From Mangifera indica (taxonomy: Eukaryota; Streptophyta; Magnoliopsida; Sapindales; Anacardiaceae), in contig NC_058147.1 in the NCBI RefSeq assembly GCF_011075055.1, forward strand, positions 8,556,001-8,620,000: 64,000 nucleotides of DNA, in the 5' to 3' direction. Positions 11,161-23,002 of the stretch are shown one piece after another. Each line of letters starts with the position of its first letter. The stretch's first letter is position 1. The position numbers were made by a program, and so were the translations under genes. Under the pieces are notes generated by a model that was not told where the DNA came from, ran no database searches, and worked only from the letters and a program-made list of their open reading frames with translations.

Positions 11161-13509
11161 TTAAGAACAAGATGGCATGTTGGCAGGAGGTGGTCGAATT
11201 TTCTGATCCTCCGATTGCCCATTCCTTACAATGAGAACTGTATCCATGCCCCAGGTTGCGTGCCTTTCCAAATGACAATGCATAAACCACACTCCTGGAA
11301 AAAGTTAAACGTCATTCAAGTTAGAATAAATTTAACTTAAAATCCTTCCGCAAAAACTGTTTATTTTAGAAGAAATATATGATCTAATAGGTGTGACAAT
11401 CATTTTATTTGTATTATTATTTTTTATATTACCTAACCAACGAGATATGCACAGTTAATAGAGGTGCCACCAAATTCACGGAGACTTACCAGGATTATTG
11501 GCAAAAAATCGAACCGCTGTCCATCCGTTCTTTGGAACGTTCACAGTGTTGAGTTCCGGTGGGTCAATCAAATTATAAGATAAAGGATCTGTCTCATTGT
11601 TGAAATTCCCAAAACCTGTTCCCACTACAAAGAAGCTGTAACCATGTAAATGCAAAGGATGGGTTTCCGGGACCTGGATATTAGTTCCTTGGAACACAAT
11701 TTCTACTGCTTCACCATAATTTATAAACCTCGCTTTTGTCCCGCTGGTGGTGAATTGTGATACATCCGAAACATCACCAGTAAAGTTAAAGAAATTGGAA
11801 GGTTGACTTGGGAAATCTCCAACGAAAACGTTGCTCAACCCACTGCATTTCGAATTTCATAATAATGACTAATAGGCCAGACAATATCAAATCAGAAAAC
11901 AACGAAAAAAATTCACCATACCTGTAGTATGCTTCAAGTATACTAACTTGAGGAGTCGCAAAACTAACATTGTTTAAGCTTGCAGCTTCCTTATTATCGA
12001 TAAATGCATCACCAGTTGGAGAAAGGCACGAGTTGCCGGGGCACAAAATACGATTTACAGCAATTGTAATATACAATTGTGTTGCGATATTTTTGGGGAC
12101 ATTGGCCGGATATGCGTCAGTTGCTAGGCTCCTTACGCGGTTAGTAAAGTTTGTTGCAGCATTTGTATCATTGTAAAAAGGAAGGTTTGGGAAGAAAGGA
12201 GTAGGAGGAGGAGTTTGTTTGCCGTCATAGTACTCAACGATCGCTGTGGTGGTGGTGTTGTCAAAAGCGGCAGTACTATCAAAGTATGGGCTAGCAGCCA
12301 TGTAATAATGGCTAAGATTTTGGTTTGCTGTGAACAAAACGTCCATTGTTTGTCCAGGAGTTATCAAAATGTAGTCGGTTGTTATAGGTTTTACGTATGC
12401 TCCATCCTGCCCAACAACAGTGAGGCTGTGGCTCGCAATTCCGAAAAAGGTTTCTTCATTCATCCCAGCGTTGACAATGCGAAGAAGATAGGTCTTGCCA
12501 AATTTAACTTTTAGGCGATACGTTGAATCTGCAATATAAAATGAGGATACTCGTGAGTAGATTTTATAAATGAGATCTTAAAATACAAATTAACATGGAA
12601 TATTTTCATCGTATATTCACCTTTGGAACAATTGTACAAGTCCCCTGGTTGGCCGTTGATGGTATAAGCATCTGAAACATTTGGAAGTACGCCCTTCAGG
12701 ACATTAGCAAGCATTTTCGGCACGTCTAGCTTGTACCAGGATCCTGTCATTACAATCAAATCAAAAATTTTAATTAGTAGCCGAGAATGATAACCACATC
12801 TAAAGCAGTTATGTTATGTGTCCTGGTTAATATAAATACATTCATATTATTACCAAGTATGATGGTTTCTTGCTTATGAGGCCTAGGAAATGGATAACTT
12901 TTTCCAGGAGCTGGTAAAATAATAATAGCCCCGTGAACGGAAACTCGAGTCCAGTCACTGTGCGCATGCCACCAGAGTGTTCCTTCTTCATTGGAAAAAA
13001 CGATCTCATAAGTGAAGTTGGCTCCTGGTTTAATTGGACATTGTGTTACGTTTTCAGGACCATCTGACCATGGATTCCTTGGTTGATTAACTCCATGCCT
13101 GCAGAATTTAAAACAAAATTCTTCAGATTATTTCCAAAGTTTTGATTCTCCATCCGATGATTTAAAACGAGATTTTCAGAGGAGTCATCACCAGTGAATT
13201 GTGATACCATAGTCTCCTTGATTTATGACATTAACAAAAATGGTATCGCCCTTGCGAACCTTTATGGTTGGTCCTGGGAATTTGCCATTTACAGTCAACA
13301 TGCTTTTCGTGCTACACCCTTGTAAAATTCGTTCTTTAAGCTGCAATGAAGGCAAGTACAAAATCAGGTCTAAAGGCATCGTAAAATGTAAATGAAAAAA
13401 ATGTCGAGGCACTTACAACAAACGTATAAGTTTTCTTTAGAGCCATGCATTGGAGCAGCCCATCCAGAAAGAAGAACCCTAAAATGAAAAGTATGATTTG
13501 TTTTTTCAT
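11161..13509 (-). CDS. Laccase A (secreted multicopper oxidase), seven exons, 567 aa
   Basis: Laccases oxidise phenolics and monolignols with reduction of O2 to water in the plant cell wall. Exons, in transcription order: 13509-13417, 13340-13192, 13098-12854, 12743-12621, 12528-11922, 11842-11490, 11294-11161. All six introns are GT-AG, the frame is open, and TAA ends it. A hydrophobic signal peptide ([14 protein letters not shown]) is followed by the first cupredoxin domain with HWHG (H80-H82) and WWHAH (123-127), a middle domain (exon 5), and a C-terminal domain with HPLHLHG (467-473) and HCHLERH (529-535). The axial position is Met (WGM). Length is normal for plant laccases. The start is the first true ATG; an upstream in-frame TTG was not used. 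Exon 2 carries two compensating indels relative to B and C (see findings). The clade may be laccase-14/15-like, a guess from the WGM tail. Confidence 0.93.
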
Positions 13510-13580
13510 TCTTCTCTTGCTTCTGTGCTCCCAGGTTGCCAATCAACTCTGTTTTAGGATATTTTCTACTGCAATATTAA

Positions 13581-13590
13581 TCTATTTATA
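13581..13590 (-). promoter_or_regulatory. TATA box of laccase A
   Basis: TATAAATAGA on the minus strand, about 72 bp upstream of the ATG, matches the plant TATA consensus and leaves room for a short 5' leader. It is conserved at the same distance in B (32,559-32,568) and C (53,384-53,393). Confidence 0.7.
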
Positions 13591-13599
13591 CTATGAGAG

Positions 13600-14833
13600 A
13601 AATGGCACAAGAAGAAACATTCTTGGTCAACTAAGAAAAGAGTTGCTAAATTGAATTATTAAAATATTTCGTAACTACTATCATTATTGGACAAGAGATA
13701 GATCTATCAAACTAAACGTAAATGATAAACAGTAAAAAGAAATATAAAAATAATAACATATGTCGGTTTAAAATATTGTAACATTCACTGATGTCTTTTA
13801 ATTGAAATATAATTTAAATTACGTATAAAATATATATTTTTATGTATAGATATACAAATATTGAAATGTTCAAATCTGATGACTTTACTATACTTTTTAC
13901 CGAGTAAATGGGAATTATAATAAAGATAACAACAGGAATAAAAATCGACTCCCAATTATGAGATATTACCATCTGTCTGACTTATAATTCTTAATTTTTT
14001 TATTGCAATAATAAATTTAAATAAATTAACAAATTACACGTTCTTCCTACTTCATTAATTATAGGATTTCCTGTCGATTAATGGAAATTTGCAACCATTA
14101 TTGATAGTTTCGAATTATTTATAATCGTCGTGAACTATTCATCAAACACAATCGTTGTGTTTGACTTGGATTTATATATATTTTGCAAGGGAGATTCTTT
14201 AATTAAAAAATTTTTTTGTTGTTTTTGACACCCGGAGCGCACACGGTTTGAGTTGAATGAAATTAATTGTTTAATCGTTTTAGACAAATTCCTGAGATTT
14301 ATTCTTTCTCCCATTGGTTGTTAAATGAAATAACTGGTTTGTTCAATGGCAACAAATGCGCGCAAGGAATGGTTCCGTGAAAGAGAAAACTTGCAGAAGT
14401 TAAAAACGTTGCTACAGTGTGAATTGCTTACCAATTCTTTAAACTTGCATCAATGACTATTTTCAATTTTATCTTTTATGTGTCAACGACCGAACAATAA
14501 TAATATCCTTCCGTCTTTATCCAAGCAACGACCAAACAACGCTTATATTTGTCAGCAATAATAATAGAAATATTTAACAGTAATTTTTTAAGGCGGTTAA
14601 TCAAAGGCTACTAAAAATTATAGAGAAATAAAAATTAATATATTGTTGTATTTATTATAATTGATGTTATAGTATTGTTTGGTGACTTTTTTGTTATGAC
14701 ATATATATTAAAAGTCACTACAAGGTTTATAATAATTGACATTTTAAATATATTTTGTTACATTTTTTACGGCTATTTATATTACGTGTTGCTAAAAATT
14801 TTGGTAAGTAAAAAAAATATTAAAATGTAAGTT
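13600..14833. other. Laccase A upstream region, no gene seen
   Basis: AT-rich non-coding sequence between the laccase promoter and the fold-back repeat. It is nearly identical in B. C keeps only the first roughly 310 bp, after which it is deleted. Confidence 0.4.
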
Positions 14834-15707
14834 AAGGCCAAAAGACTTTCTTTAACTAAGATTTAATCCATTTTCACTTCTATTCACTAAGTTTCAAAAA
14901 CCTAAATACTTATATATTATCCAAATTTTGTTAAAATTCTTTGTTAGTAGTAAGGATTAAACTTTTATTTTATTAACAGCATTAAAATAAATAAAATTTT
15001 ATCTCATTTCTCTCACTTTAATTTTAAAAACTCGTAATTTTTTCTCATCCTAAGTTTTGAAAGTTTACATTCCTCCCCTAAGGTTTCATTTTTTCCTCTT
15101 CTTCTCTGAGAACATTCTCTGACTAACCATACCTTCTTCTTTGTCCTACTCTGCCTCTCAGATGACAATTCTCTGACAAATCAAAGATGGCAACCATGAA
15201 TTGAAGATGGTCGATCTATGTGGATCTACCAATGCACAAATCAACTGGACGATTCTGCCTTTATTTGGCTTATCTGTGCATCGGTCAATCTATTTGTAGG
15301 CCAGATCTGTATGTCACATAGATTGGCCATCTTCAATTCATGGTCATTGTCTTCAATTTGTTAGAGTTTAGTTGTCTGGAAGGCAAAGCGCAACAAAGAA
15401 GAAGGTATGGTCAACCATAGAATGGTCTTTGAAGAAGAAAGGGAAGAAAATAAAACCCTATGAGGGAAAATATAACTTTCTAAAACTTAGACTAGGGAAG
15501 AATTAAGAGCTTTTAAAACTAAGGTGGGGAACTGCGATAAATTTTATTTATTTTAATACTACTCTTTAAATAACAATTTGACTGTTACCACTAACAAAGA
15601 ATTTTAATAAAAATTAAATGATATATGAGTATTTGAGTTTTCAAAACTTAAAGGTAGGAGTTTGGGAACGAATTAAACCTTGGGTAGGAATAAGTCTTTT
15701 AGCCTTA
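14834..15707. repeat. Long fold-back (inverted-repeat) element, unit A
   Basis: Two imperfect arms of about 400 bp face each other around a short centre near 15,245-15,275. Matching pairs include AAGGCCAAAAGACTT (left, 14,834) with AAGTCTTTTAGCCTT (right, 15,693-15,707), CATACCTTCTTCTTTGT (left, about 15,128) with its inverse near 15,400, and CATGAATTGAAGATGG (15,195) with CCATCTTCAATTCATGG (about 15,328). There is no transposase. The long arms resemble a fold-back or non-autonomous Mutator-like element, which is inference. The same structure sits at 33,811-34,687 in B. C keeps only the right arm. Confidence 0.75.
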
Positions 15708-17229
15708 TAATAATTGTCACTATAAGAAATTTTAAGATGTGCATATTTTTGGTTTTATTAGACTAAACCATTCTTGTCATCGAGTAGTCTTCATATCGTG
15801 TTAGTTCAAGTTTCGAGTTATAGACCTTCAATCCTAATTGGATTTGAAATAAAATCGCATCAAATTCTTTTAACTCTAACCTAATCTAAACTATGTTCAG
15901 GTTAACTCGATACAACTTGCTATGACATAATCATCTAATGTTTTCACTCTTGTTAGTGTTTTTAGTGTTTTAATTTTTTCATTGAAGTACTCCAATCTAT
16001 AATTTAACAATATGCAAAACATAACATTTTATCTTATTTATAAATAATCTAAAAAATTTACATACCAAAACTTTTAAAATATGTTAATAATCTAACTAAT
16101 CAATTTTCAATCTCAATACCCAAAAATAAAATAAATTTTTAAATAAAAATAAAAAATAATCAAACTATTAGAATTAACTATATGAAGATACATATATATA
16201 ATATATAAAGATTTTAACTTCTGTTGATACTTGTCCTTAAAAGTTTCTTAATTTGCGCTTATCATATTTTACTACAACAAACATTTTTTTAAACATTCAA
16301 GTTAGTTCAAGTTAGCTCAGGCTACTTTCCTATCAACCCTAACCTACCTCGTTTTAGTTTTGAGTCGTTTTGTGTTGAATCAAATTAAATTTTGGGTAAA
16401 AAAATTCAACCCTAACAAAAATTGGATACGAACTGGGTTGAACCCAAACATTCTTTAAATTGAGTTTGGCTTGAATGAAAAATAGTTTTACTTAAGTTCA
16501 TCGAGCCAAAATTAAAGGTAATTTTAGTTCAATTTGAATAAAAATTGTTTAGCTCGGTTTGGCTTCAATTCCTAGCTCGAATTAATGGTTTAAATTTGTA
16601 ACTTGATTTGGTTTAAATTCATTATTTTAATTGATTATTCAAATTTGTGGCTCGAGTTTGTGTGTCATTAACAAAACGATGTTGTTTTACCTAAATAATA
16701 TACAAAGTCATCGATTCAAACTGAACATAGCCATGAATTGGAACCATAAATTTAAGCTGATTCAAACCATGAATTCGAACCCAATCAAGACATGAATTCA
16801 AACTATTTTTTGAGCTATGAATTTGAGTCAAACCGAGCCAGATAACTCTTAACTTAATTTTGACTCTGTTTAAAAAATGAGCTAAATTTTTTAGCTTGAA
16901 TTCGCCTAAAATTTAAATTAAATGAATTTGAGCCCAATTAAACCAAGTTGTGCTGGCTTTTGAGATTGAGTTAGCTTGGTTCGAATCCAATCATAATCCT
17001 AACTAGAGTAAACAATTCTTGACATGACTCGTTAACCCAACACAATACAATATGAAAAAATCAGGTTAAGGTTAAGTATTTTTGATACGAAATTTATTTT
17101 AGATCAATCTAATATAACTCGAAATTAAATCAAATCGTGTTAAGGCTTACATGAAAGTAACTCGACACGACATGAATTGACTCAAATGTTTTGGAGAAAT
17201 GTTACTGTAATAGCATTTGTTAAAGATAA
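15708..17229. repeat. Degenerate repeat field right of the laccase block, unit A
   Basis: No coding frame. The stretch is rich in recurring short strings such as GAATTTGAG, AATTCAAAC, GAGTT and TTAACCCAACACAA/CACGACATG. Similar text occurs in the ends of plant hAT-like and other non-autonomous elements, but no terminal repeats or target duplications were resolved. It is shared with B (34,688-36,170) and, less closely, C (53,998-56,800). Confidence 0.4.
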
Positions 17230-19326
17230 TGTAACATCCCTCTCTAGAAATACTACCCACCGAAGGAGAAATGTTACGAATTAATATTTGAAGCGTCTAT
17301 TTTTTTCTTTCTTTTAAAATATTTTAAAATGAATGCATCACTAAAAGTGTTTAGAAATTATTCTAAGAAAACTAAAAATCTGGAAGCAAACAAAAGATGT
17401 ATATACTCATATGAAAACTCATCTGAAAGCATCTAAAAACAGAGAGTAATCATATACAACTGTACAATCATCGCAAAAAGGTCAAAAGTTGACAAGAACA
17501 TGCCACTGTATGCATGTAATATAAACCAGAGATAATCTACTCCAGTCGGATCTACCTACGCTGACCTGACCCTGCCTCGTAGCTACGTCGATCACCTGTA
17601 CCTGCAATCATGAAAGAAAAGGAAGTGAGAGATAAGTACACTCAGTAAAGGGAAAGAATTAAGTAAACTATCTCCTTCCCTATTCTAACTCACTCTCGGG
17701 GCTCAATCTCATATCATAACCTCTATAATCAAGTGAGGAGATAATCTAGTTCATTCTTTTCTATTTGGGGTCATACATTATCCCATCTGGTGTCTATTTG
17801 ATACTTTTTGGAAGCTAACTATAGGGATTTGACATTTTTCTAAGCTCCAACTCTCTTTCTTTCTCTCACTACACCATTTCTGAATCTTAATTAAGCTATA
17901 CTACGAGCATGCTCTACTACGAGAGAACCCTACTGGGGGTCTATGTCCTACTACGGACGTGTCCTACTACAGACGTGCCCTACTGCGGGCGGTGTAGTGT
18001 AAAGTGTCCCCTCATAGTTTATAGCATATATGCGTGTCATATATCTTACTAATCTTGTTTTCATCTAAATTTATTCATAAATCACCAGACCATACTCTTG
18101 GGACGACTCCTAAATCTTGAGCCCCAAATTCCTTTTCTTGCTTTTCTTTTTCTCTCCTTTCTTTCCTTTCCTTTCTTTCTTCCTTTCCTTTTTCTCCTCC
18201 TTTTCTTTATTTCTTTCTTTCCAAAAACTGTGAAATACTGTTCATATAATAGTCATTTGGCAGGGCAGCCTGCTTTTTCATACAATTAAATAGCCCAAAC
18301 GGTTTCTAATTCATACAAGCTATATATCGTTGAAACGAGGATTCAAAGAGCTTTCCAACAAGCTATAATAGCACTCATAAGTCATTAGAAAAGGCAGCAA
18401 AAACTTGGGATGAAATCAGTGGCAAAAAACTGTCTTCACTGTTTATTTGGTAAAACAGTTTTTTTGTTCAAGCAATTTAACAGTAAAAATAGTCTCTAAT
18501 TCATACAAGATATATATCATTGAAAAGAGGATTCAAAGAGCTTTCCAAAAAGCTATAATAGCACCCATGATTCATCAGATAAGGCAGCCAAAATATGGGA
18601 CGAAATCAGTGGTAAAACTGTAAATATTATCCAACTCTCTGCCATCAACAAAATCACACACATAGACACCCCAAATGGCAAAACAACATTTCTCAACTTC
18701 AAAATCATCATTTATAACATAGATCCAAGGAACCAAAAACCTAAAACATGCAACATATCAAAGATGATACCTTTTACCTTGTTTCAAGCCAATCTTTGCA
18801 AGTTGGCTTCCTCTTCCTTGTCTTGCTTCCTTTATCACCAAAATCACCTTAAATCAATACCAAAACACACTAACATATGCATATAACATGTATCAAATAT
18901 ATATAAGCATAGGTAAAGGGAAAGGAAGGATATTTTTTGGTTACCAAAACTTCCAAAGTGCTTATTTTTCTTTTCTTTCCTTACTCTTCTTTCAAACTCT
19001 TCAAATCATCCACTTTCCTTTTAAAAAATGAAGAAAACAAGCATGAAGGGGCTGGCTACTGAAGTTTTACGGGAGAAGATGATAGAAAACACTTGGAGCT
19101 TTCTTTTATTGTTTTTGTTTTTTCTCTTTTTTATTTACATCTTTATCTCTTTTTCTTTTTCTTTTTTTATTTATATATCTATATAGTTATTTATACATAC
19201 ATACATACATATATATATATAAACATACATATACATGTGAAAATATATATATACTTAAAATGGGAAATATCTCAAAATAGGGTCAAAAGACGTAAATGCT
19301 CCTGGAACGTACTTGAGGGTATTATA
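17230..19326 (-). repeat. Ty3/gypsy (Tekay-like) 3' LTR on the minus strand
   Basis: The plus-strand left end TGTAACATCCCT reads as an LTR end ...GGGATGTTACA on the minus strand. The minus-strand start TATAATACC (a decayed TGTAATACC) follows a polypurine tract at 19,327-19,341. The LTR is 2.1 kb and carries short CTACTACGGACGTG-type tandem units (about 17,897-17,992), a direct repeat of about 189 bp spacing (copies near 18,290 and 18,480) and a TACA/TA microsatellite (19,193-19,235). It interrupts the A/B shared block right after AAAGATAA. Confidence 0.8.
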
Positions 19327-19341
19327 ACTCTTCCCCCCTCA
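19327..19341 (-). other. Polypurine tract of the minus-strand gypsy element
   Basis: On the minus strand GTGAGGGGGGAAGAG lies between the end of the integrase frame and the LTR start, the expected site for plus-strand DNA priming. Confidence 0.75.
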
Positions 19342-20570
19342 CAAGAATTTTGTCCTCAGAATTCACAAAAACAACTTTGGATACTTCTCCTTCATGGTCT
19401 GCTCCATTTCCTAGGTAGCCTCCTCTATCTTCTGGTTTCTCCATAAGACTTTTACTAGAGGAATTTGTCGGTTCTTTAGTTGCTTAATTCTTCTGTCAAG
19501 TATCTGAATCGGTCTTTCTTCATAACTAAGGTCTTCTGATAACTGAATATCATTTGTATTCACGACTTGGGAATGATCACCAAGGCATTTCCTCAAAGAT
19601 GAGACATGAAATACAACATGAATCTGATCCATACTCACTGGTGAGGCCAATCTGTAAGCCACTTTACCAACTCTTTCAATTATCTCATATGGACCAATCA
19701 ATCTGGGAGCTAGCTTTCCTTTCTTTTCGGATCTCATCAAATGCTTGAATGGAGCAACCTTTACAAATACAAATTCACCTACATTGAATTCCAAGTCTCG
19801 GCGTCGATGATCTGTATAGGTTTTTTGTCGATCCTAGGCCTGTTTTATTCTCTGCCTGATCAATTAGACATCATCAATCATTTTCTAGGTTAACTCGGGC
19901 CCAAGGGATCGGGATAACACATCTCTCTCTCCTATCTTATCCCAGTGGAGAAGAGAATGACACCTCCTACCATATAATACCTCATAAGGTGCAATCTGAA
20001 TAGTCGTCTGGTAGTTATTATCATAAGCAAACTCCACTAAGGGTAACATTTCTACCCATGTAGTTTTATGATCCAGGCAACAAGCTCTCAACATGTCTTC
20101 TAAAATTTGATTAACCCTTTCCGTCTGTCCATCTGTCTGAGGATGATAGGTTGTACTAAATATCAAATTAGTACCCAAAGATCTTTGGAGACTCTTCCAA
20201 AAAACTAATACAAACTTGTATCACAAGCAGATACTATGGTCTTGGGTATCCCATATAATCTAATAATCTCCCTAACATATAATCTCCCTAGCTGATCTGT
20301 GGTAGTAGTATCTTTGATGGGCAAGAAATGAGCTGACTTGGTCAATCTATCAACAATCACCTAGATAGCATTACATCCATTCTGAACTATAGGGAGTCCA
20401 CTGATGAAGTCCATTAAGATATGCTCCCATTTCCATTCTGGAATAGGCAGAGGCTGAAGCAACCCTGAAGGTCTCTGGTGTTTAGCCTTAATTTGCTGAC
20501 AGGTGAGACATTTGGTAACAAACACACCTATATCCCTTTGCATGTCTAACCACCAAAAATGTCTTTAATA
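19342..20570 (-). pseudogene. Ty3/gypsy integrase fragment (Tekay-like), 5'-truncated
   Basis: Minus-strand reading, in order: the HHCC zinc-finger end and linker (20,361-20,543, with CLTCQQIKAKHQRPSGLLQP), the catalytic core (19,885-20,178, with TYHPQTDGQTERVNQ and WVEMLPLVEFAYDNN), and the C-terminal part (19,411-19,794, with KLAPRLIGPYEI, VFHVSSLRKCLGD, SYEERPIQILDR and VLWRN...EEAT), as in Tekay/Del elements. Stops break the frame at about 19,400, 19,850 and 20,200. Everything upstream of integrase (RNase H, RT, PR, gag) is missing because the element stops at 20,570, where unit B begins. Confidence 0.9.
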
Positions 20571-22000
20571 AAGGGATTTTAGATATTATATCTGTTTTGT
20601 AGATGATTACATTAGATATTTATTTGGATTTTTCTTTTACAAATCAAATGTGAAGCTAAGCACACCTTTGAAACATGTCCTCACCTAGTTGAGAGACAAT
20701 TTGAGACAAAACTCAAGTGCCTACTAATATAATAGGGAGAGACCATAGCTTAACAAATTAAAAATATTCTTTAGTCATCCCATGCGTACAAAACCATCTA
20801 GAAAATGGAAGGGTTGAAAGAAAACATAGGAAAATAATAAAATTGGCCTTACCTTACTTGCATAAGTTGGTCTCCTACCTAGATTTTGGTGGTTGGCATT
20901 TCTAGTCTCAATTTACCTGATAAAAAGACTTCCCTCTTCAGTATTAATTAAGAATGTTTTGTGTGAAGGATTGAATTGATGTTTATTACAAGAGTGGACA
21001 CTCGTTCGACATAGTGAAGAGTAGAATAGTCTTTTCACATTATGTGCATGAAAATGGTTATGCATTACAGGATTTATGGTTGTGTTTGGGTAGGTGAATG
21101 CATGTTCATTCGTTCATCGAATTTGAATTTAGATAATATACGTTTCCTAGTGATTTCTAGATGTGTCATAATTAGATAATGACATGAACGTTAGCTCTAA
21201 GGATGGTGAATGGCCATTTGTCAAGCTTGTTAAGCAAAAATAAAATGACGTGTTTTGTTTGGCTCACAATTACCCAATTTTTGCAAAGCCAGAGAAATGT
21301 GAGTGAGAGAGAGCTTTGTTGGGGAAGTATAGAGACATCAAAGGCATTAGATTAACAAAATCATAATAGCCATATGAAGGATAAGCATACGTCGAAAGCC
21401 AAGTAATTGGCCATTTTCACTCTTTCTTTGCTAGTTTGAAGAGTTATGAATTATTATGATTTTGTGTGATGATTATTTATGCATATAGGAATAATGTTAT
21501 AAAGAATTAATAGGTTTGCTTATGATTTTACTCCTTATAATTGATGAAACTATCTTATTAATGGTTTATTCCCAAGTTCATGAGTCAAAACATGATCTTA
21601 AGATTGATGATTTTGTGATTTAAGTAGTTCAAGCATGTTTAATGATTATCTATTATTAGAATCATGATAGAGACATTTAAAGATTATTATGCATAAAATG
21701 AAGACTGAAAACCATGTTGACTCAGATAAAAAAATACATGACAAGGGTCTTCTATAGACCTTTGTCATGTCATTTCTTATCATGTCATTTTTTATCTGAT
21801 AGTCTCTACTCTCTCTCATTGCACTCATCTTTTATCCTATACACCTATCATCACATTGATTCTTTCAAAGTTAGAGCTTTCTTTCCTTGAGGAGCCAAAT
21901 GTTGAGCTAGCTACTTATCTATATACTACTTCCAACCTCCATACAATGGGTTTTCGTTAGCAAAATGGTGTATGACACCATATTTTTTAGATAGTAGCTG
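20571..22000 (+). other. Left arm of unit B, non-coding
   Basis: From AAGGGATTTTAGATATT onward the sequence matches unit C from 46,306. No intact frame is visible. It includes a palindrome at 21,716-21,800 (separate entry). The corresponding part of unit A lies before the window. It may belong to the post-pol part of the copia element, but nothing proves it. Confidence 0.4.
21716..21800. repeat. Palindrome with CATGACA arms (unit B)
   Basis: Left arm TACATGACAAGGGTCT and right arm AGACCTTTGTCATGT flank a 4-base loop. The right side repeats CATGTCATTT once more before TTTTTATCTGAT, which pairs with ATCTGAT/CAGATAAA on the left. The copy in C (47,451-47,533) pairs better. Confidence 0.6.
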
Positions 22001-22004
22001 GTAA

Positions 22005-22365
22005 AGTTGAGACTATTGATGATTTGGCCCTCGATGTTGATATTGATGATGCTACACTTGAAGCTCCTGATGTTCTAATTAATGATGTTGATGTTGAGAC
22101 CGATATGGATCGAGATTCATTTGAGTTATAGGCTCTTGCTTTTGGCAAAAGATCTAGGATGGCTATTGGAGTGAGTTCATCTACTAAGCCAACCACTGCC
22201 TCAGTCGCTGATCCTGCCTCTTTTTTATCTGTTGAGCTTACAGATCTTCATGCTAATGTTTACACTAATTTTGCTACTGTTAGTGCTAATATTGCTAATC
22301 CTTGAGCCGAGGTCATAGGTGGTATAAATAAGCTTCTTCATCTTTTTCCTCCACCACCTTTTTAG
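22005..22365 (+). pseudogene. Unit B remnant of the acidic ORF before the copia 3' LTR
   Basis: Homologous to the 120-codon frame at 47,756-48,118 and to positions 1-289. It is broken by TAG at about 22,130 and TGA near 22,303. No domain is recognised. Confidence 0.45.
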
Positions 22366-22603
22366 TTTCTCTTTGTTTTTTATTGTATCTTTGTTGTGTA
22401 AGGATTTTCCCCATACCTTGATGTTTTATCTTGTTAGTACTCTTATTTTGCTGATCATGCTTATTTAGACATTTTATTCATAGATTGTGTCTTGATGCTT
22501 ATTTTTGGCCATTTTGGTAATCATTTCTACACATTGTCCATGCATGTTAGTCTTCTTTGGTCTCATTGACTATATCATTTGCATTATTCGTTTTTATAAG
22601 GAC

Positions 22604-23002
22604 AAAGGGGGAGAAACGTTTGATTTACGTTGTGGATACTTTAATGTGGTTATAGAGGATTATGGATATATTTGACTATGATTATAGATGTGATATTTGA
22701 TTGATGTTGTGGATATTTTGATGAGAATATATTTGGTTTTGATTATAGATGCTATATTTGATTGATGTTATGGATATTTTGATGAGATTAATGTTGGATA
22801 TATGATATTGATATGAATTGTATTATTATTTGCCCATGGTGCATATATTTAGGGGGAGGAAACTTTATTTTTTAAGGCTAAGTCTTGCAAAATTTTCTTA
22901 AAAATCAAGTGTTTCCTAACTTTAAGGAAATACATTCATTGATATATTTTATAAAATTCCTTGAAGTGCATATGTGTTTGTTAATATCAAAAAGAAGGAG
23001 AT
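22604..23002 (+). other. Multiple polypurine tracts before the copia LTR (unit B)
   Basis: AAAGGGGGAGAAA (22,604-22,616), TTTAGGGGGAGGAAA (about 22,848-22,864) and AAAAAGAAGGAGAT (about 22,988-23,002). The first copy is better preserved here than in A, where it reads GGGCGAG. Confidence 0.6.

Noticed and set aside
12215..12514. Plus-strand ORFs of 68-99 codons over laccase exon 5 (also in B and C)
   Set aside because: They are antisense shadows of the strongly supported laccase exon and are not independent genes.
13510..13542. Longer laccase N-terminus starting upstream (ATWEHRSKRR extension)
   Set aside because: It would need a TTG start. The ATG at 13,509 directly precedes a good signal peptide.
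17897..17992. CRISPR-like array of short repeats
   Set aside because: Units are imperfect, without constant-length spacers, and sit inside a plant LTR.
18098..18289. Plus-strand Phe/Leu-rich ORF; also 19,093-19,446
   Set aside because: Pyrimidine-rich low-complexity sequence inside a minus-strand LTR, with the second frame running over the integrase end.
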